From: Phocoenobacter atlanticus
GTDB taxonomy: Bacteria; Pseudomonadota; Gammaproteobacteria; Enterobacterales; Pasteurellaceae
Reading direction: 5' to 3' (one strand)
Length of the DNA stretch: 64,000 bases
NCBI RefSeq assembly: GCF_030764225.1
Contig: NZ_JASAXH010000001.1
The notes beneath the pieces are model-generated. The model was not told where the DNA came from and made no database searches. It saw nothing but the letters and a program-made list of their open reading frames with translations. A program made the position numbers and the translations under genes. Shown here piece by piece: positions 8,139 to 16,754 of the stretch (the stretch's first letter is position 1; each line of letters opens with the position of its first letter).

Positions 8139-8813
8139 ATGCTTTTAAATATTGACTTTTCAGATCGTCAAAAACGTCGCTCATTATTACTATTATCGCT
8201 TTTTCATATTTTTATTCTTGCAATTAGTAATTATCTGGTACAACTTACCTTTGAAATAAAAATCCCCTTTACTGATTTAGCGATACCAACTACTTGGGGA
8301 ACGTTTTCATTTCCTTTTATTTTTTTAGCGACAGACTTAACTGTACGAGTATTTGGCACAAACTTGGCACGCCGAATTATTTTCTTAGTAATGTTTCCTG
8401 CTTTAATTGTTAGTTACATTATGTCTGTTATTTTCTTTGAAGCACAGTTTCAAGGTTTTAATTCATTAGCTAATTTTAATTTCTTTGTTTTTCGCATTGC
8501 TCTAGCAAGCTTTACTGCTTATATTATTGGGCAGCTAATGGATATTTTTATATTTAATAAACTTCGTCAAAAATCACGCTGGTGGATTGCTCCAACGTCA
8601 TCAACATTATTTGGTAGTTTGGTTGATACTTTAGTGTTCTTTGCAGTGGCATTTTATCAATGTGCAGATCCTTACCTAGCAGAGCATTGGTTTGATCTTG
8701 GTATTGTCGATTATTTTGTCAAAATCTCGGTGAGTATGGCACTTTTCTTACCGCTTTACGGCGTATTATTGACCATTATTATTAAGAAGTTTGATTTAGC
8801 AACAGCGGAATAA
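8139..8813 (+). CDS. yhhQ: Queuosine precursor (preQ0) transporter, YhhQ family
   Basis: A 224-residue inner-membrane protein of the QueT/YhhQ (DUF165, ECF-type vitamin transporter-like) family. It has about six hydrophobic helices and the family motifs NYLVQLTFEI, GTFSFPFIFLATDLTVRVFG and a late GSLVDTLVFFAVAF. It takes up 7-cyano-7-deazaguanine for queuosine tRNA modification. The start is the ATG at 8139 with AAGGA eight bases upstream. A longer frame starting with TTG at 8091 would translate the riboswitch and is not credible. Confidence 0.92.
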   Translation: MLLNIDFSDRQKRRSLLLLSLFHIFILAISNYLVQLTFEIKIPFTDLAIPTTWGTFSFPFIFLATDLTVRVFGTNLARRIIFLVMFPALIVSYIMSVIFFEAQFQGFNSLANFNFFVFRIALASFTAYIIGQLMDIFIFNKLRQKSRWWIAPTSSTLFGSLVDTLVFFAVAFYQCADPYLAEHWFDLGIVDYFVKISVSMALFLPLYGVLLTIIIKKFDLATAE

Positions 8814-8899
8814 ATTTGCAAAAATTATACAACAAGTAACCGCTTATGATATTATCTATAAACTATAAATATATTTTGCTAAACAAAAGGGAGTATTTT

Positions 8900-9673
8900 A
8901 TGAAATTAAGACAATACATTTGTATCGCTACTTTATCAATATCTGCGATTGGTATAACAGGCTGTACATCAACAAGCCAAATCAACAACGAAGCAGCCAA
9001 CAGCTATATGAAAGTGGTTTCACAAGCTAAATCAAAAGGTGTTTTGGATACTAGCTCTAGAACCGCTAAAAGAATTAAAGCTATTTTTAACCGTATGGTA
9101 CCTTATGCTAGAAAGGCGAATGAAACTGGTGTGCCATTTAGTTGGGAAATGACAGTGGTCAAATCTAAAGAGCTAAACGCTTGGGCGATGCCAGGTGGGA
9201 AAATGATGGTTTATACTGGATTGGTTGATAAATTAAACCTTTCTAATCCTGAAATTGCGACTGTTATTGGGCACGAAATGGCTCACGCATTAAAAGAGCA
9301 TAGTAAATCATCTCGTTCTGTAAGTGTGGTTACTGGTATTGCCGCAACTATTGGTAAGGTCGCACTTTCAACGCAAGGTATTTCAACAAATGTAGGCGGC
9401 TTTGATATCGTTGATATCACTAAGGATCTTGCATTAGATAAACCTTTTTCTCGTCACCACGAAACAGAAGCTGATGAAGTTGGTTTAATGTTGATGGCTC
9501 AATCTGGTTATAATCCAAGTGCTGCTCCAAATGTATGGACAAAAATGAGTAAAGTTACAGGGGGATCAGGCTCTTCGATTTTCTCAACTCACCCAACCAA
9601 TGCTGATCGTCAAGCTAACTTACAACGCTTGCTACCTGAAGCGATGAAGCTTTATAAAGCATCAAAAAAATAA
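8900..9673 (+). CDS. loiP: M48-family zinc metalloprotease lipoprotein (LoiP/YggG-like)
   Basis: 257 residues with a lipoprotein signal (GITGC, lipidated Cys22). The M48 zinc site HEMAH is at 125-129 and the third ligand region HHETEADEVGLMLM is near 195. E. coli LoiP, an outer-membrane metalloprotease that acts with BepA/YcaL in envelope quality control, is about the same size and has the same layout. The ATG at 8900 has AAAGGGAG in front; an upstream in-frame ATG at 8846 lacks one. An intrinsic terminator follows directly. Confidence 0.88.
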   Translation: MKLRQYICIATLSISAIGITGCTSTSQINNEAANSYMKVVSQAKSKGVLDTSSRTAKRIKAIFNRMVPYARKANETGVPFSWEMTVVKSKELNAWAMPGGKMMVYTGLVDKLNLSNPEIATVIGHEMAHALKEHSKSSRSVSVVTGIAATIGKVALSTQGISTNVGGFDIVDITKDLALDKPFSRHHETEADEVGLMLMAQSGYNPSAAPNVWTKMSKVTGGSGSSIFSTHPTNADRQANLQRLLPEAMKLYKASKK

Positions 9674-9683
9674 TTCTTAATAT

Positions 9684-9716
9684 GAAAAAAGCCCTTATTA
9701 ACTAAGGGCTTTTTAT
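9684..9716. terminator. Bidirectional intrinsic terminator between loiP and gor
   Basis: Stem AGCCCTTA (9690-9697) / TAAGGGCT (9703-9710) has a run of A before it and T after it, so it can end both loiP on the plus strand and gor on the minus strand. Confidence 0.9.
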
Positions 9717-9741
9717 TTGTCATTTTAATTTTATACAATTA

Positions 9742-11097
9742 TTATCGCATCGTTACAAATTCTTCCGAACCTGTTGGGTGGATTGCCACTGTGTTATCAA
9801 AATCTGCTTTTGTTGCACCCATTTTGATTGCCACCGCAAAACCTTGAATCATTTCATCCACACCAAAGCCGATACCGTGTAAGCCGACAATTTTTTCATC
9901 TTTACCTGCACAAACCAACTTCATTCTGCAAGGCTGACGGTGTTGAGTTACGGCGGTGTACATTGCCGTAAATGATGAAGTATAAACTTTCACGTTTTCT
10001 TCGCTATATTGCTCAATCGCTTGTGGCTCAGTTAAACCGATCGTACCAATAGCTGGGTGGCTGAATACTACTGTTGGGATTAAGCTGTAATCTAAATGCT
10101 CGTTTGGTTTGTTATTGAATAAACGCTCAGATAAACGACGTCCCGCCGCCACTGCCACAGGAGTTAATTCCACACCACCTTCGATAATATCGCCGACCGC
10201 ATAAATGCCTTCAACATTGGTGTTTTGGAATTTATCCACTTTGATAAAGCCACGTGCGTTTGTTTCCACACCTGTTGCTTCAAGGTTGATCACGTCCGTT
10301 GCTGGCTGACGACCGATTGCCCAAATTAAGCAATCTACGGTTTGTTCACGACCGTCTTCTAATTTTAAGGTTACTGAACCATCTGCATTTTTAACCACTT
10401 CTTGTGGGATTGCTTGGGTGTGTAATTGAATGCCCTCTTGGGCTAACACTTCTAATAAGGTATCCACAATGAACGGATCAAAAGTACGCAATGGACTATG
10501 CTTACGCACAAATAAATGAGCCTCAGCACCTAAGCTATTTAATACGCCTGCAAGTTCTACGGCAATATAACCTGCACCCACCACAGCCACACGTTTAGGT
10601 AATTTGGTTAATTCAAAGAAACCGTTAGAATCGATACCGTGTTCCGCCCCTTTAATATTTGGACGTGTTGGACGACCACCTGTTGCGATCAAAATATGAT
10701 CCGCCGTGATTTGTTCGCCATTCACTTCAATGGTATTTTTATTCACAAATTTCGCAAAACCATTGATCACATCAATATTATTTTTTGCTAACACATTGTT
10801 ATAAGATTGATGAATACGTCCAATATAAGCTTGACGACTTTCGATCAATTTTGAAAAATCAAAGTCTTTCAAATCAACATTAAAACCATAATCAGGTGCA
10901 TAAAGTTTAATTGCTTCTGCAATTTGAACCCCGTGCCACATCACTTTTTTCGGCACACAGCCCACGTTCACGCAAGTACCACCTAAATCTTGTGCCTCAA
11001 TAATCGCACATTTTTTGCCATAGCTTGCTGCACGGTTAATTGAGGCAATACCACCGCTACCACCACCGATAGCGATATAATCATAATGTTTTGTCAT
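9742..11097 (-). CDS. gor: Glutathione-disulfide reductase
   Basis: 451-residue flavoprotein that reduces GSSG with NADPH. The FAD site is IAIGGGSGGIASINRAA at about 6-22. The redox-active disulfide is GGTCVNVGCVPKKV, the NADPH fold is VAVVGAGYIAVELAG, and the C-terminal HPTGSEE supplies the active-site His of the partner subunit. The start at 11097 (MTKHYDY) follows AGGAA; the frame could be extended to 11154, but that stretch is non-conserved. The spacing between cysteines (CxxxxC) and overall length fit E. coli Gor. The gene next to its 5' end is an inserted restriction-modification pair. Confidence 0.97.
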   Translation of the reverse strand: MTKHYDYIAIGGGSGGIASINRAASYGKKCAIIEAQDLGGTCVNVGCVPKKVMWHGVQIAEAIKLYAPDYGFNVDLKDFDFSKLIESRQAYIGRIHQSYNNVLAKNNIDVINGFAKFVNKNTIEVNGEQITADHILIATGGRPTRPNIKGAEHGIDSNGFFELTKLPKRVAVVGAGYIAVELAGVLNSLGAEAHLFVRKHSPLRTFDPFIVDTLLEVLAQEGIQLHTQAIPQEVVKNADGSVTLKLEDGREQTVDCLIWAIGRQPATDVINLEATGVETNARGFIKVDKFQNTNVEGIYAVGDIIEGGVELTPVAVAAGRRLSERLFNNKPNEHLDYSLIPTVVFSHPAIGTIGLTEPQAIEQYSEENVKVYTSSFTAMYTAVTQHRQPCRMKLVCAGKDEKIVGLHGIGFGVDEMIQGFAVAIKMGATKADFDNTVAIHPTGSEEFVTMR

Positions 11098-11267
11098 AGT
11101 TTGTTCCTGTTGTATAAGTGTATAAGCGGTAACATTTGATAAAGATTTTACCAAATTTAAAATAGAAAAGAACCCTTTTAATTTGATAGGATTTATTGAT
11201 TGATTATGAATATGGAAAATAGAGCGTATAGGAAGTCACGATGAAATTGTTTAGTTTAGTTTTTGGG

Positions 11268-11298
11268 TTTTTTCAGCTATAATTTCACAAAGATTTTA
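11268..11298 (+). promoter_or_regulatory. Putative promoter of the R-M operon, near copy of the fabI promoter
   Basis: TTTTTTCAGCTATAATTTCA at 11268-11287 is identical to 13529-13548 in front of fabI, and the next few bases remain similar (both reach ATTTTA). It contains a perfect -10 box TATAAT at 11278-11283, about 110 bases before the methyltransferase ATG. The -35 region is weak. Confidence 0.6.
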
Positions 11299-11392
11299 CA
11301 TAACTAAATTAATTTTAATGATATTTAGGCTATTAAGAAATATAAATAAAAATTCTAAGTAAATTATAAAAAAATATAGGGGTTACAAATAT

Positions 11393-12661
11393 ATGAGAAG
11401 AAGGGCTATCTCTTTATTCTCTGGTGCAGGTGGAATGGATTTAGGTATGATCCAAGCAGGTTTTGAAATACATTGGGCAAATGATTTTGAACCTATTGCA
11501 GTAGAAACATATAAAAGAAATATAAGTAAACATATTATTCTTGGGGATATTAGAAATATAAAAAGTAATGATATTCCCTTTGAAAAAGGAGAACTTGATC
11601 TCATTATTGGCGGGTTTCCTTGCCAAGGTTTTTCTATTGCAAATAAAAATAGAACAATTAAAGATGAGAGAAATTTTTTATATAAAGAAATGTTAAGAAT
11701 AATTAAAGATAAATATCCAAAATTTTTTGTAGCAGAAAATGTTAAAGGTATTTTGAACCTGGAAAAAGGAAAAGTTATCAAGATGATAAAAGATGATTTT
11801 GCTAGTTTAGGTTATAAAGTAGATATTAAACTATTAAATGCTGCAGATTATGGGGTTCCTCAGCAGAGAGAAAGGGTGATCATTATTGGAAATAGACTTA
11901 ATTTAGAAAATCCTTTTCCTGAAATTACTCACGCAGATATTTATGAAGGGGAAAATAATTATAATAATCCATCTGAAAAATATCAGAATACTAACTTATT
12001 ACCTTACGTAACTGTCGAAGAAAGTATTAGTTTTTTAAAAGATATACCTTTACAGAATAATACTATAAATAATTTTATTAAAGTTGATGATAGAAAAATA
12101 TATAATCATATTGCAAGTACTAGTGTTCAAGATACATTTTGGGGAAGAAAATACCAAGTAAATCAGGCTGATATTTGTGATTATTTAAAATATTGGAGAA
12201 ATAAATCAGGTTGGTCAACGAAAAGAGTTGATGAACACTTTGGATATAAACATACTGCTGGGCATTGGTTTAGGAAAGATAATAACTCAGGCAGTATTCC
12301 TAAACCATCTGATTGGTGGGAATTAAAAAAAATTCTTGGATTTGATAATAAATATGATAAAGAAGTAACAGAGTTTGTAGAGAAACCTATTAAATTTGAG
12401 CAATCACTTAGAATAACAAATTGGAATAGAGCGAGTGATACTATAACAGCAACATCACCAGAGATACATATCAATAAAGAAAGACGACTATCAGCAAGAG
12501 AATGTGCAATCTTACAAACTTTTCCAGATGATTTCATTTTTGAAGGCTCATTAAATTTAATGTATCGACAAATTGGAAATGCTGTTCCTGTTTTACTCGC
12601 TAAGAAGATTGGGGAAGTTATTTTACAAACGTTAAATTTAGAGGAGTGTAATAATGAATGA
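11393..12661 (+). CDS. DNA (cytosine-5) methyltransferase of a type II R-M system
   Basis: 422 residues with the conserved C5-MTase motifs in order: motif I LFSGAGGMDLG (8-18), motif IV GGFPCQGFS with the catalytic Cys near 81, motif VI AENVKG near 117, motif VIII QQRERVIIIG near 158, and motif X RQIGNAVPVLLAKKIG near the end. The long variable region between VIII and IX (about 190-320, including a Trp-rich stretch) is the target-recognition domain; I do not recognise its specificity. Arginine is mostly AGA, whereas neighbours use CGT, which suggests horizontal transfer. It overlaps the next gene by 8 bases. It protects host DNA from the partner nuclease. Confidence 0.95.
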   Translation: MRRRAISLFSGAGGMDLGMIQAGFEIHWANDFEPIAVETYKRNISKHIILGDIRNIKSNDIPFEKGELDLIIGGFPCQGFSIANKNRTIKDERNFLYKEMLRIIKDKYPKFFVAENVKGILNLEKGKVIKMIKDDFASLGYKVDIKLLNAADYGVPQQRERVIIIGNRLNLENPFPEITHADIYEGENNYNNPSEKYQNTNLLPYVTVEESISFLKDIPLQNNTINNFIKVDDRKIYNHIASTSVQDTFWGRKYQVNQADICDYLKYWRNKSGWSTKRVDEHFGYKHTAGHWFRKDNNSGSIPKPSDWWELKKILGFDNKYDKEVTEFVEKPIKFEQSLRITNWNRASDTITATSPEIHINKERRLSARECAILQTFPDDFIFEGSLNLMYRQIGNAVPVLLAKKIGEVILQTLNLEECNNE

Positions 12662-13418
12662 TAAGACATTAAAAAATATTGAAGAGCTTGAGTTAAAATA
12701 TTTAAAAAAATATTATCATTTCTTAAAATTTGCGGAAGATGAAATGTTTTATGGTTTCAAAACAAAAGAAGCCATAAAAGATGATTGGTTTGGTCTTTAT
12801 GGTGATGAGAATGGAAAAGGCATCAGTGATTTTGCGGTTGGAGCAGAAAGAATAGTTTATTCATTACTGAATGGGAAAGGTATTGGACAACCTAATTCAT
12901 CTCCAGTAGGTGCTGATTTATTTTTTGAAGTTGAAGATGCGTATATTCATATAGATTTGAAAACGGTACAAAAGGATAATATAGGTGACTTTACAACAAG
13001 TATATTTGTAGGAAGAAATCAAAATAGTTATAAAGGTAATATGATTGTAAGAGGTGAAGTTAGAGCGTATGAACCAGCTCTTCCGACGTTCTATAATAAA
13101 AATAAGGAAAATCAAAAAATCTGTTTATCTTATTTCATTACTATTCTTTATGACAGAAAAAACTTAGATATATTAGTAATTACTATTGATTGTATGCCAA
13201 ATGGAGAGCTTGAAAGTCACTATAAAGAGCGAGTATTGAAAGCGGGCAAAAACTTAGATAAAACTAGATTTAATATTAAGGAAGTAAATAAATTTGAATT
13301 ATTGGATGGCAAGCCTTCAAGAATAAAAGTCATTTATTTTGATGAAAAAATGGATGAGGATACAAAAAATAAATTGACAATTTTTGAACAAATCTATAAA
13401 GATAATACCTTAAACTAA
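12654..13418 (+). CDS. Probable type II restriction endonuclease (PD-(D/E)XK type)
   Basis: 254 residues with no family I recognise by sequence. It is called a restriction enzyme because it starts inside the stop region of the methyltransferase gene and carries a plausible PD-(D/E)XK site: SPVGAD with Asp88, then HIDLKTV with Asp101 and Lys103. The 12-residue spacing between the acidic residue and D-x-K fits that fold. There is no signal peptide or membrane helix. Codon use is AT-rich with AGA arginines, as in its partner. Specificity is unknown. A hairpin terminator follows at 13460. Confidence 0.75.
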   Translation: MNDKTLKNIEELELKYLKKYYHFLKFAEDEMFYGFKTKEAIKDDWFGLYGDENGKGISDFAVGAERIVYSLLNGKGIGQPNSSPVGADLFFEVEDAYIHIDLKTVQKDNIGDFTTSIFVGRNQNSYKGNMIVRGEVRAYEPALPTFYNKNKENQKICLSYFITILYDRKNLDILVITIDCMPNGELESHYKERVLKAGKNLDKTRFNIKEVNKFELLDGKPSRIKVIYFDEKMDEDTKNKLTIFEQIYKDNTLN

Positions 13419-13459
13419 ATAATGTTAATTATTTAATTATGGTTAACCCCATATCAGAT

Positions 13460-13517
13460 AGCGGTCGGATCTGTTTCTTTTTTTGCAAAAAATTTATAAG
13501 ATCTGACTGCTTTTTTT
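13460..13517 (+). terminator. Inverted uptake-signal terminator after the R-M operon
   Basis: AGCGGTCGGATCT (13460-13472) pairs, with two mismatches, with AGATCTGACTGCT (13499-13511), and a T7 run follows. The arms are degenerate uptake signals and the loop contains TTTTTTGCAAAAAA. It would end transcription of the restriction gene before fabI. Confidence 0.75.
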
Positions 13518-13528
13518 CTCTTTTTTAC

Positions 13529-13557
13529 TTTTTTCAGCTATAATTTCAAAAAATTTT
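13529..13557 (+). promoter_or_regulatory. fabI promoter region, second copy of the repeated block
   Basis: Contains TATAAT at 13539-13544 in the 20-base block identical to 11268-11287. It lies about 40 bases before the fabI ATG, a suitable place for its promoter. Confidence 0.6.
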
Positions 13558-13583
13558 ATACTACATCATTTTAAGGAAACAAT

Positions 13584-14369
13584 ATGGGTTTTTTAGCAGG
13601 TAAACGTATTTTAGTCACAGGTTTAGCAAGTAATCGTTCTATTGCTTATGGTATTGCTCAAGCTTTTGCTCGTGAGGGGGCTGAGTTAGCCTTCACTTAT
13701 CTAAACGATAAATTAAAACCTCGTGTGGAAAAATTTGCACAAGAGTTTGGAGCAAAAATTGTATTGTCTTTAGATGTGGCGAGTGATGAAAATATCACGG
13801 AATGTTTTTCAGAATTAAATAAACATTGGGATAAATTTGACGGTTTTGTTCACGCAATTGGTTTTGCTCCAGCGGATCAATTAGAGGGTGATTATGTCAA
13901 TGCTGCCACTCGTGAAGGATTTAAAATTGCACACGATATTAGTGCATATAGTTTTGTTGCGATGGCTCAAGCAGCTCGTCCTATGTTAAATCCAAATTCA
14001 GCATTATTAACCCTGTCTTATTTGGGTGCGGAACGTTCAATTCCTAACTATAACGTGATGTGTTTAGCAAAAGCGTCACTTGAGGCGAGTACACGTGTGA
14101 TGGCGGCAGATTTAGGTAAAGAAGGCATTCGTGTCAATGCAATTTCAGCAGGTCCAATTCGTACATTAGCGGCTTCTGGCATTAAAGATTTCAAAAAAAT
14201 GCTTTCTACTTTTGAAAAATCAGCACCACTGAAACGTACTGTGACTATTGAAGATGTGGGTAATTCAGCTGCATTTTTATGCTCTGATTTAGCCTCTGGT
14301 GTAACTGGCGAAATTTTACACGTTGATGCAGGCTTTAGTACTACAGCAATGTCAAATTTAAGTGAGTAA
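13584..14369 (+). CDS. fabI: Enoyl-[acyl-carrier-protein] reductase (NADH)
   Basis: 261-residue short-chain dehydrogenase that performs the last step of each fatty acid elongation cycle. The NADH site is LVTGLASNRSIAYGIA near 11-26. The divergent catalytic set of FabI is present: Tyr in SYLGAERSIPNYNVM and Lys in CLAKASLEA, equivalent to Y156/K163 in E. coli. AAGGAA precedes the ATG. It stands alone, with its own promoter and a convergent terminator at 14378. It is the original neighbour of gor before the R-M pair was inserted, by my reading. Confidence 0.97.
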   Translation: MGFLAGKRILVTGLASNRSIAYGIAQAFAREGAELAFTYLNDKLKPRVEKFAQEFGAKIVLSLDVASDENITECFSELNKHWDKFDGFVHAIGFAPADQLEGDYVNAATREGFKIAHDISAYSFVAMAQAARPMLNPNSALLTLSYLGAERSIPNYNVMCLAKASLEASTRVMAADLGKEGIRVNAISAGPIRTLAASGIKDFKKMLSTFEKSAPLKRTVTIEDVGNSAAFLCSDLASGVTGEILHVDAGFSTTAMSNLSE

Positions 14370-14377
14370 GTATGAGG

Positions 14378-14408
14378 GTAAAGACATAGCATTAGGCTAT
14401 GTCTTTAC
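14378..14408. terminator. Convergent terminator hairpin, fabI / redoxin operon
   Basis: Perfect 12-bp stem GTAAAGACATAG (14378-14389) / CTATGTCTTTAC (14397-14408) with a 7-base loop, between two convergent genes. The T tract on the plus strand is separated from the stem by three bases. Confidence 0.75.
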
Positions 14409-14437
14409 ACAATTTTTATCAAAATATATCACTAGGA

Positions 14438-14905
14438 CTATTGAAAGAGCTGTTCAATTTGTTCATTAGTTAAATGCCCAGCTTGAGATTTTTTGATGTT
14501 AAGCTCTTTATCTAAAATGATACTTGAAGGATAACCACGAATTCTGGCTCGTTTAATAATTTCTCCTTGTTCATCAAGCAGTACAGTGATATTTTTGTAA
14601 TCTAATCCGTTATACCAGCGAATAAAATCTTCCGTTGATTTTTCACCTCTGTGAGTTGGCGAAACAAGGGTAATTACTTCAAAATTTTTGCCTTTTTCTG
14701 CACTTAATTTATCAATATCAGCTAATCCAGCTAAACAGAATGGACACCACGATGCCCAAACTTTCACATAAACGTCTTTACCCTTATATTGATTAAGAGA
14801 AATAGGCTGATTATTCAAATCTTTAAGTGGAATATCCGCTAAGCTTATTTGTGCATTGGCAGTGATTGAGAATAGTGCCAGCAATATAGAAAAATATTTT
14901 TTCAT
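14438..14905 (-). CDS. Periplasmic thioredoxin-like protein (TlpA/ResA type)
   Basis: 155 residues with a signal peptide (cleavage near ITANA) and a thioredoxin fold carrying WASWCPFC, cysteines 54 and 57, and a cis-Pro region GYPSSIIL near 125. It is the third gene of msrAB-ccdA-redoxin. The natural reading is that CcdA passes electrons from cytoplasmic thioredoxin to this protein, which re-reduces MsrAB in the periplasm. In Neisseria the equivalent thioredoxin domain is fused to MsrAB; here it is separate. Confidence 0.9.
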   Translation of the reverse strand: MKKYFSILLALFSITANAQISLADIPLKDLNNQPISLNQYKGKDVYVKVWASWCPFCLAGLADIDKLSAEKGKNFEVITLVSPTHRGEKSTEDFIRWYNGLDYKNITVLLDEQGEIIKRARIRGYPSSIILDKELNIKKSQAGHLTNEQIEQLFQ

Positions 14906-14915
14906 TTTTTGTTCC

Positions 14916-15566
14916 TTACATAAAGATATTTAAGTTATTCGTAATCAGCAAAATACCCATTAAGATAATCAGTACGCCACCAAAAATTTTGAATTTACCA
15001 AGATGATTATTTAATACTTTGGCTTTTTTCAATAATTCTTCTGAGAAGAATGAGAAAATCACAAAAGGTGTGGCAAGTCCAAGTACATATACAAACATCA
15101 TTGTTACTCCATAAAATGCCGAACTATCTTGGCTTGATAGAGCTAATACTGAAGCTAGAATGGGACCGATACAGGGTGTCCAACCTAAGCTAAATGTTAG
15201 TCCTAAAATAAAGGCTTCAATCGAGGCACTTTTGCCTGAGGTTTTAATTTCTACGGTTTTGGTTCTTTCTAAAAAGCCGAATTTAATGATATCTAATTGA
15301 TGAATACCAAGAATAATGACGATTACCCCTGCGACAACACGAGTGGTATCATTAAAGAGCAGGTCACCTAAAAAACTAAAACTAAATCCGAGTCCAATAA
15401 AAGTAACAGATAAGCCTAAAATAAATAGAAATGTATTGAGGATTTTTTTGCCCCCTTTACTTAAAATACCAAAATAGATCGGCATAATCGGAAAAATACA
15501 CGGCGATAAAAAAGAGGCGAGCCCCGCTAAAAATACACTACTAATTACTAATTGTTGTTCAATCAT
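14916..15566 (-). CDS. ccdA: CcdA-type thiol-disulfide electron transporter
   Basis: 216-residue membrane protein with six helices. It has the two conserved cysteines of the DsbD-beta/CcdA family, one in SFLSPCIFPIMP near residue 23 and one in SLGWTPCIGPILA near 130. It carries reducing power across the inner membrane. The gene begins 1 base after msrAB ends and stops 10 bases before the redoxin gene, so the three are one operon. It could also serve cytochrome c maturation, but the context favours Msr recycling. Confidence 0.9.
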   Translation of the reverse strand: MIEQQLVISSVFLAGLASFLSPCIFPIMPIYFGILSKGGKKILNTFLFILGLSVTFIGLGFSFSFLGDLLFNDTTRVVAGVIVIILGIHQLDIIKFGFLERTKTVEIKTSGKSASIEAFILGLTFSLGWTPCIGPILASVLALSSQDSSAFYGVTMMFVYVLGLATPFVIFSFFSEELLKKAKVLNNHLGKFKIFGGVLIILMGILLITNNLNIFM

Positions 15567-15567
15567 T

Positions 15568-16635
15568 TTATTTTGCTTGTCCTGTTATTTGGTTGATTAA
15601 ATAGCCATATCCTTCGGCTTCCATTTGTTCTAATGGAATAAATTTAATTGCGGCACTGTTAATGCAATAGCGTAAGCCACCTTTGTCTTTTGGTCCATCA
15701 TCAAAAACGTGCCCTAAGTGTGCTTGACCGCTACGGCTTAAAACTTCGGTTCTGACCATATTAAAGCTGGTATCGTCATCATAATTTACGACATCTTTAT
15801 CGATTGGCTTGGTAAAACTTGGCCAACCACAGCCCGATTCAAATTTATCCATTGATGAAAATAACGGTTCGCCAGTGGTTACATCGACATAAATACCGTC
15901 TTTAAAATTATCCCAATATTCATTACTGAACGAATGCTCTGTGTTTTTCTTTTGGGTAACACTGTATTGTAACGGTGTTAATTTTGCTTTGAGTTCTTTA
16001 TCGCTTGGCTTTGGATAATCATTTGGATCAATGATGACCTTATTCGCTTTCTCTAGATCAATATGGCAATAACCATTCGGATTTTTTGCTAAATAATCCT
16101 GATGATAGTCTTCCGCTAATACATAATTTTTTAACGGCTCAACTTCTACTTGAATTTTATCTTGATATTTTTTCTGTTGTTGCTCAATCACGTTTAACAC
16201 AACGGCTTTATCCATCTCATTTTGGTAGTAAACGCCAGTGCGATACTGTCTGCCACGATCGTTGCCTTGTTTATTTACGCTTGTTGGATCGATAACTTGA
16301 AAATAGTATTTCAATAATTTTTCTAACGAAATTTTATTAGCATCATAAGTGACTTTTACCGTTTCAGCGTGATCGGTTTTTCCAATAAGCTGGTAGTTAG
16401 TCTGAGATGTTTTGCCATTTGCATAGCCTGAAACCGCATCTTTTACACCATATATTTTTTCCATATAGGCTTCAATACCCCAAAAACAGCCACCTGCTAA
16501 GTAAATCTGTTGTAGATTTTCCGTTTGTGTTTGCGTCATCATTGTATGCTCCATTGTTTTTTCGTTTTCATTATTTGCGGTTACCTTTAACGATAATAGC
16601 GTTAAAGGAATGAATAATAAATAGCTTAATTTCAT
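15568..16635 (-). CDS. msrAB: Periplasmic bifunctional peptide methionine sulfoxide reductase MsrA/MsrB
   Basis: 355 residues. An N-terminal signal (hydrophobic to about residue 19) is followed by an MsrA domain with GGCFWG (catalytic Cys50) and an MsrB domain with CGWPSF and RYCINSAA (catalytic Cys324). Together they reduce both S- and R-methionine sulfoxide in exported proteins. The gene lacks the N-terminal thioredoxin domain of neisserial PilB/MsrAB, whose role is taken by the separate redoxin gene. It is transcribed away from an ECF sigma gene across about 120 bases, which suggests that sigma controls it. Confidence 0.95.
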   Translation of the reverse strand: MKLSYLLFIPLTLLSLKVTANNENEKTMEHTMMTQTQTENLQQIYLAGGCFWGIEAYMEKIYGVKDAVSGYANGKTSQTNYQLIGKTDHAETVKVTYDANKISLEKLLKYYFQVIDPTSVNKQGNDRGRQYRTGVYYQNEMDKAVVLNVIEQQQKKYQDKIQVEVEPLKNYVLAEDYHQDYLAKNPNGYCHIDLEKANKVIIDPNDYPKPSDKELKAKLTPLQYSVTQKKNTEHSFSNEYWDNFKDGIYVDVTTGEPLFSSMDKFESGCGWPSFTKPIDKDVVNYDDDTSFNMVRTEVLSRSGQAHLGHVFDDGPKDKGGLRYCINSAAIKFIPLEQMEAEGYGYLINQITGQAK

Positions 16636-16754
16636 TGAGTATCCTTTTATTTAAAAATAATTTCTGCTTAAAAGTTTTTATCCTTTATAATGTTAGTCGT
16701 AGTAATCACAAAATGCTTACACATTTTTTTATATTTTTTAAGGAAGTAAAAATA

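Noticed and set aside
12181..12669. 162-codon minus-strand frame opposite the methyltransferase
   Set aside because: Shadow of a strongly conserved plus-strand gene; no ribosome site and no recognisable domain.
11268..13548. att sites of an integrative element around the R-M genes
   Set aside because: The flanking copies are promoter sequences rather than tRNA ends, no integrase is present, and a similar promoter occurs at ppiD.
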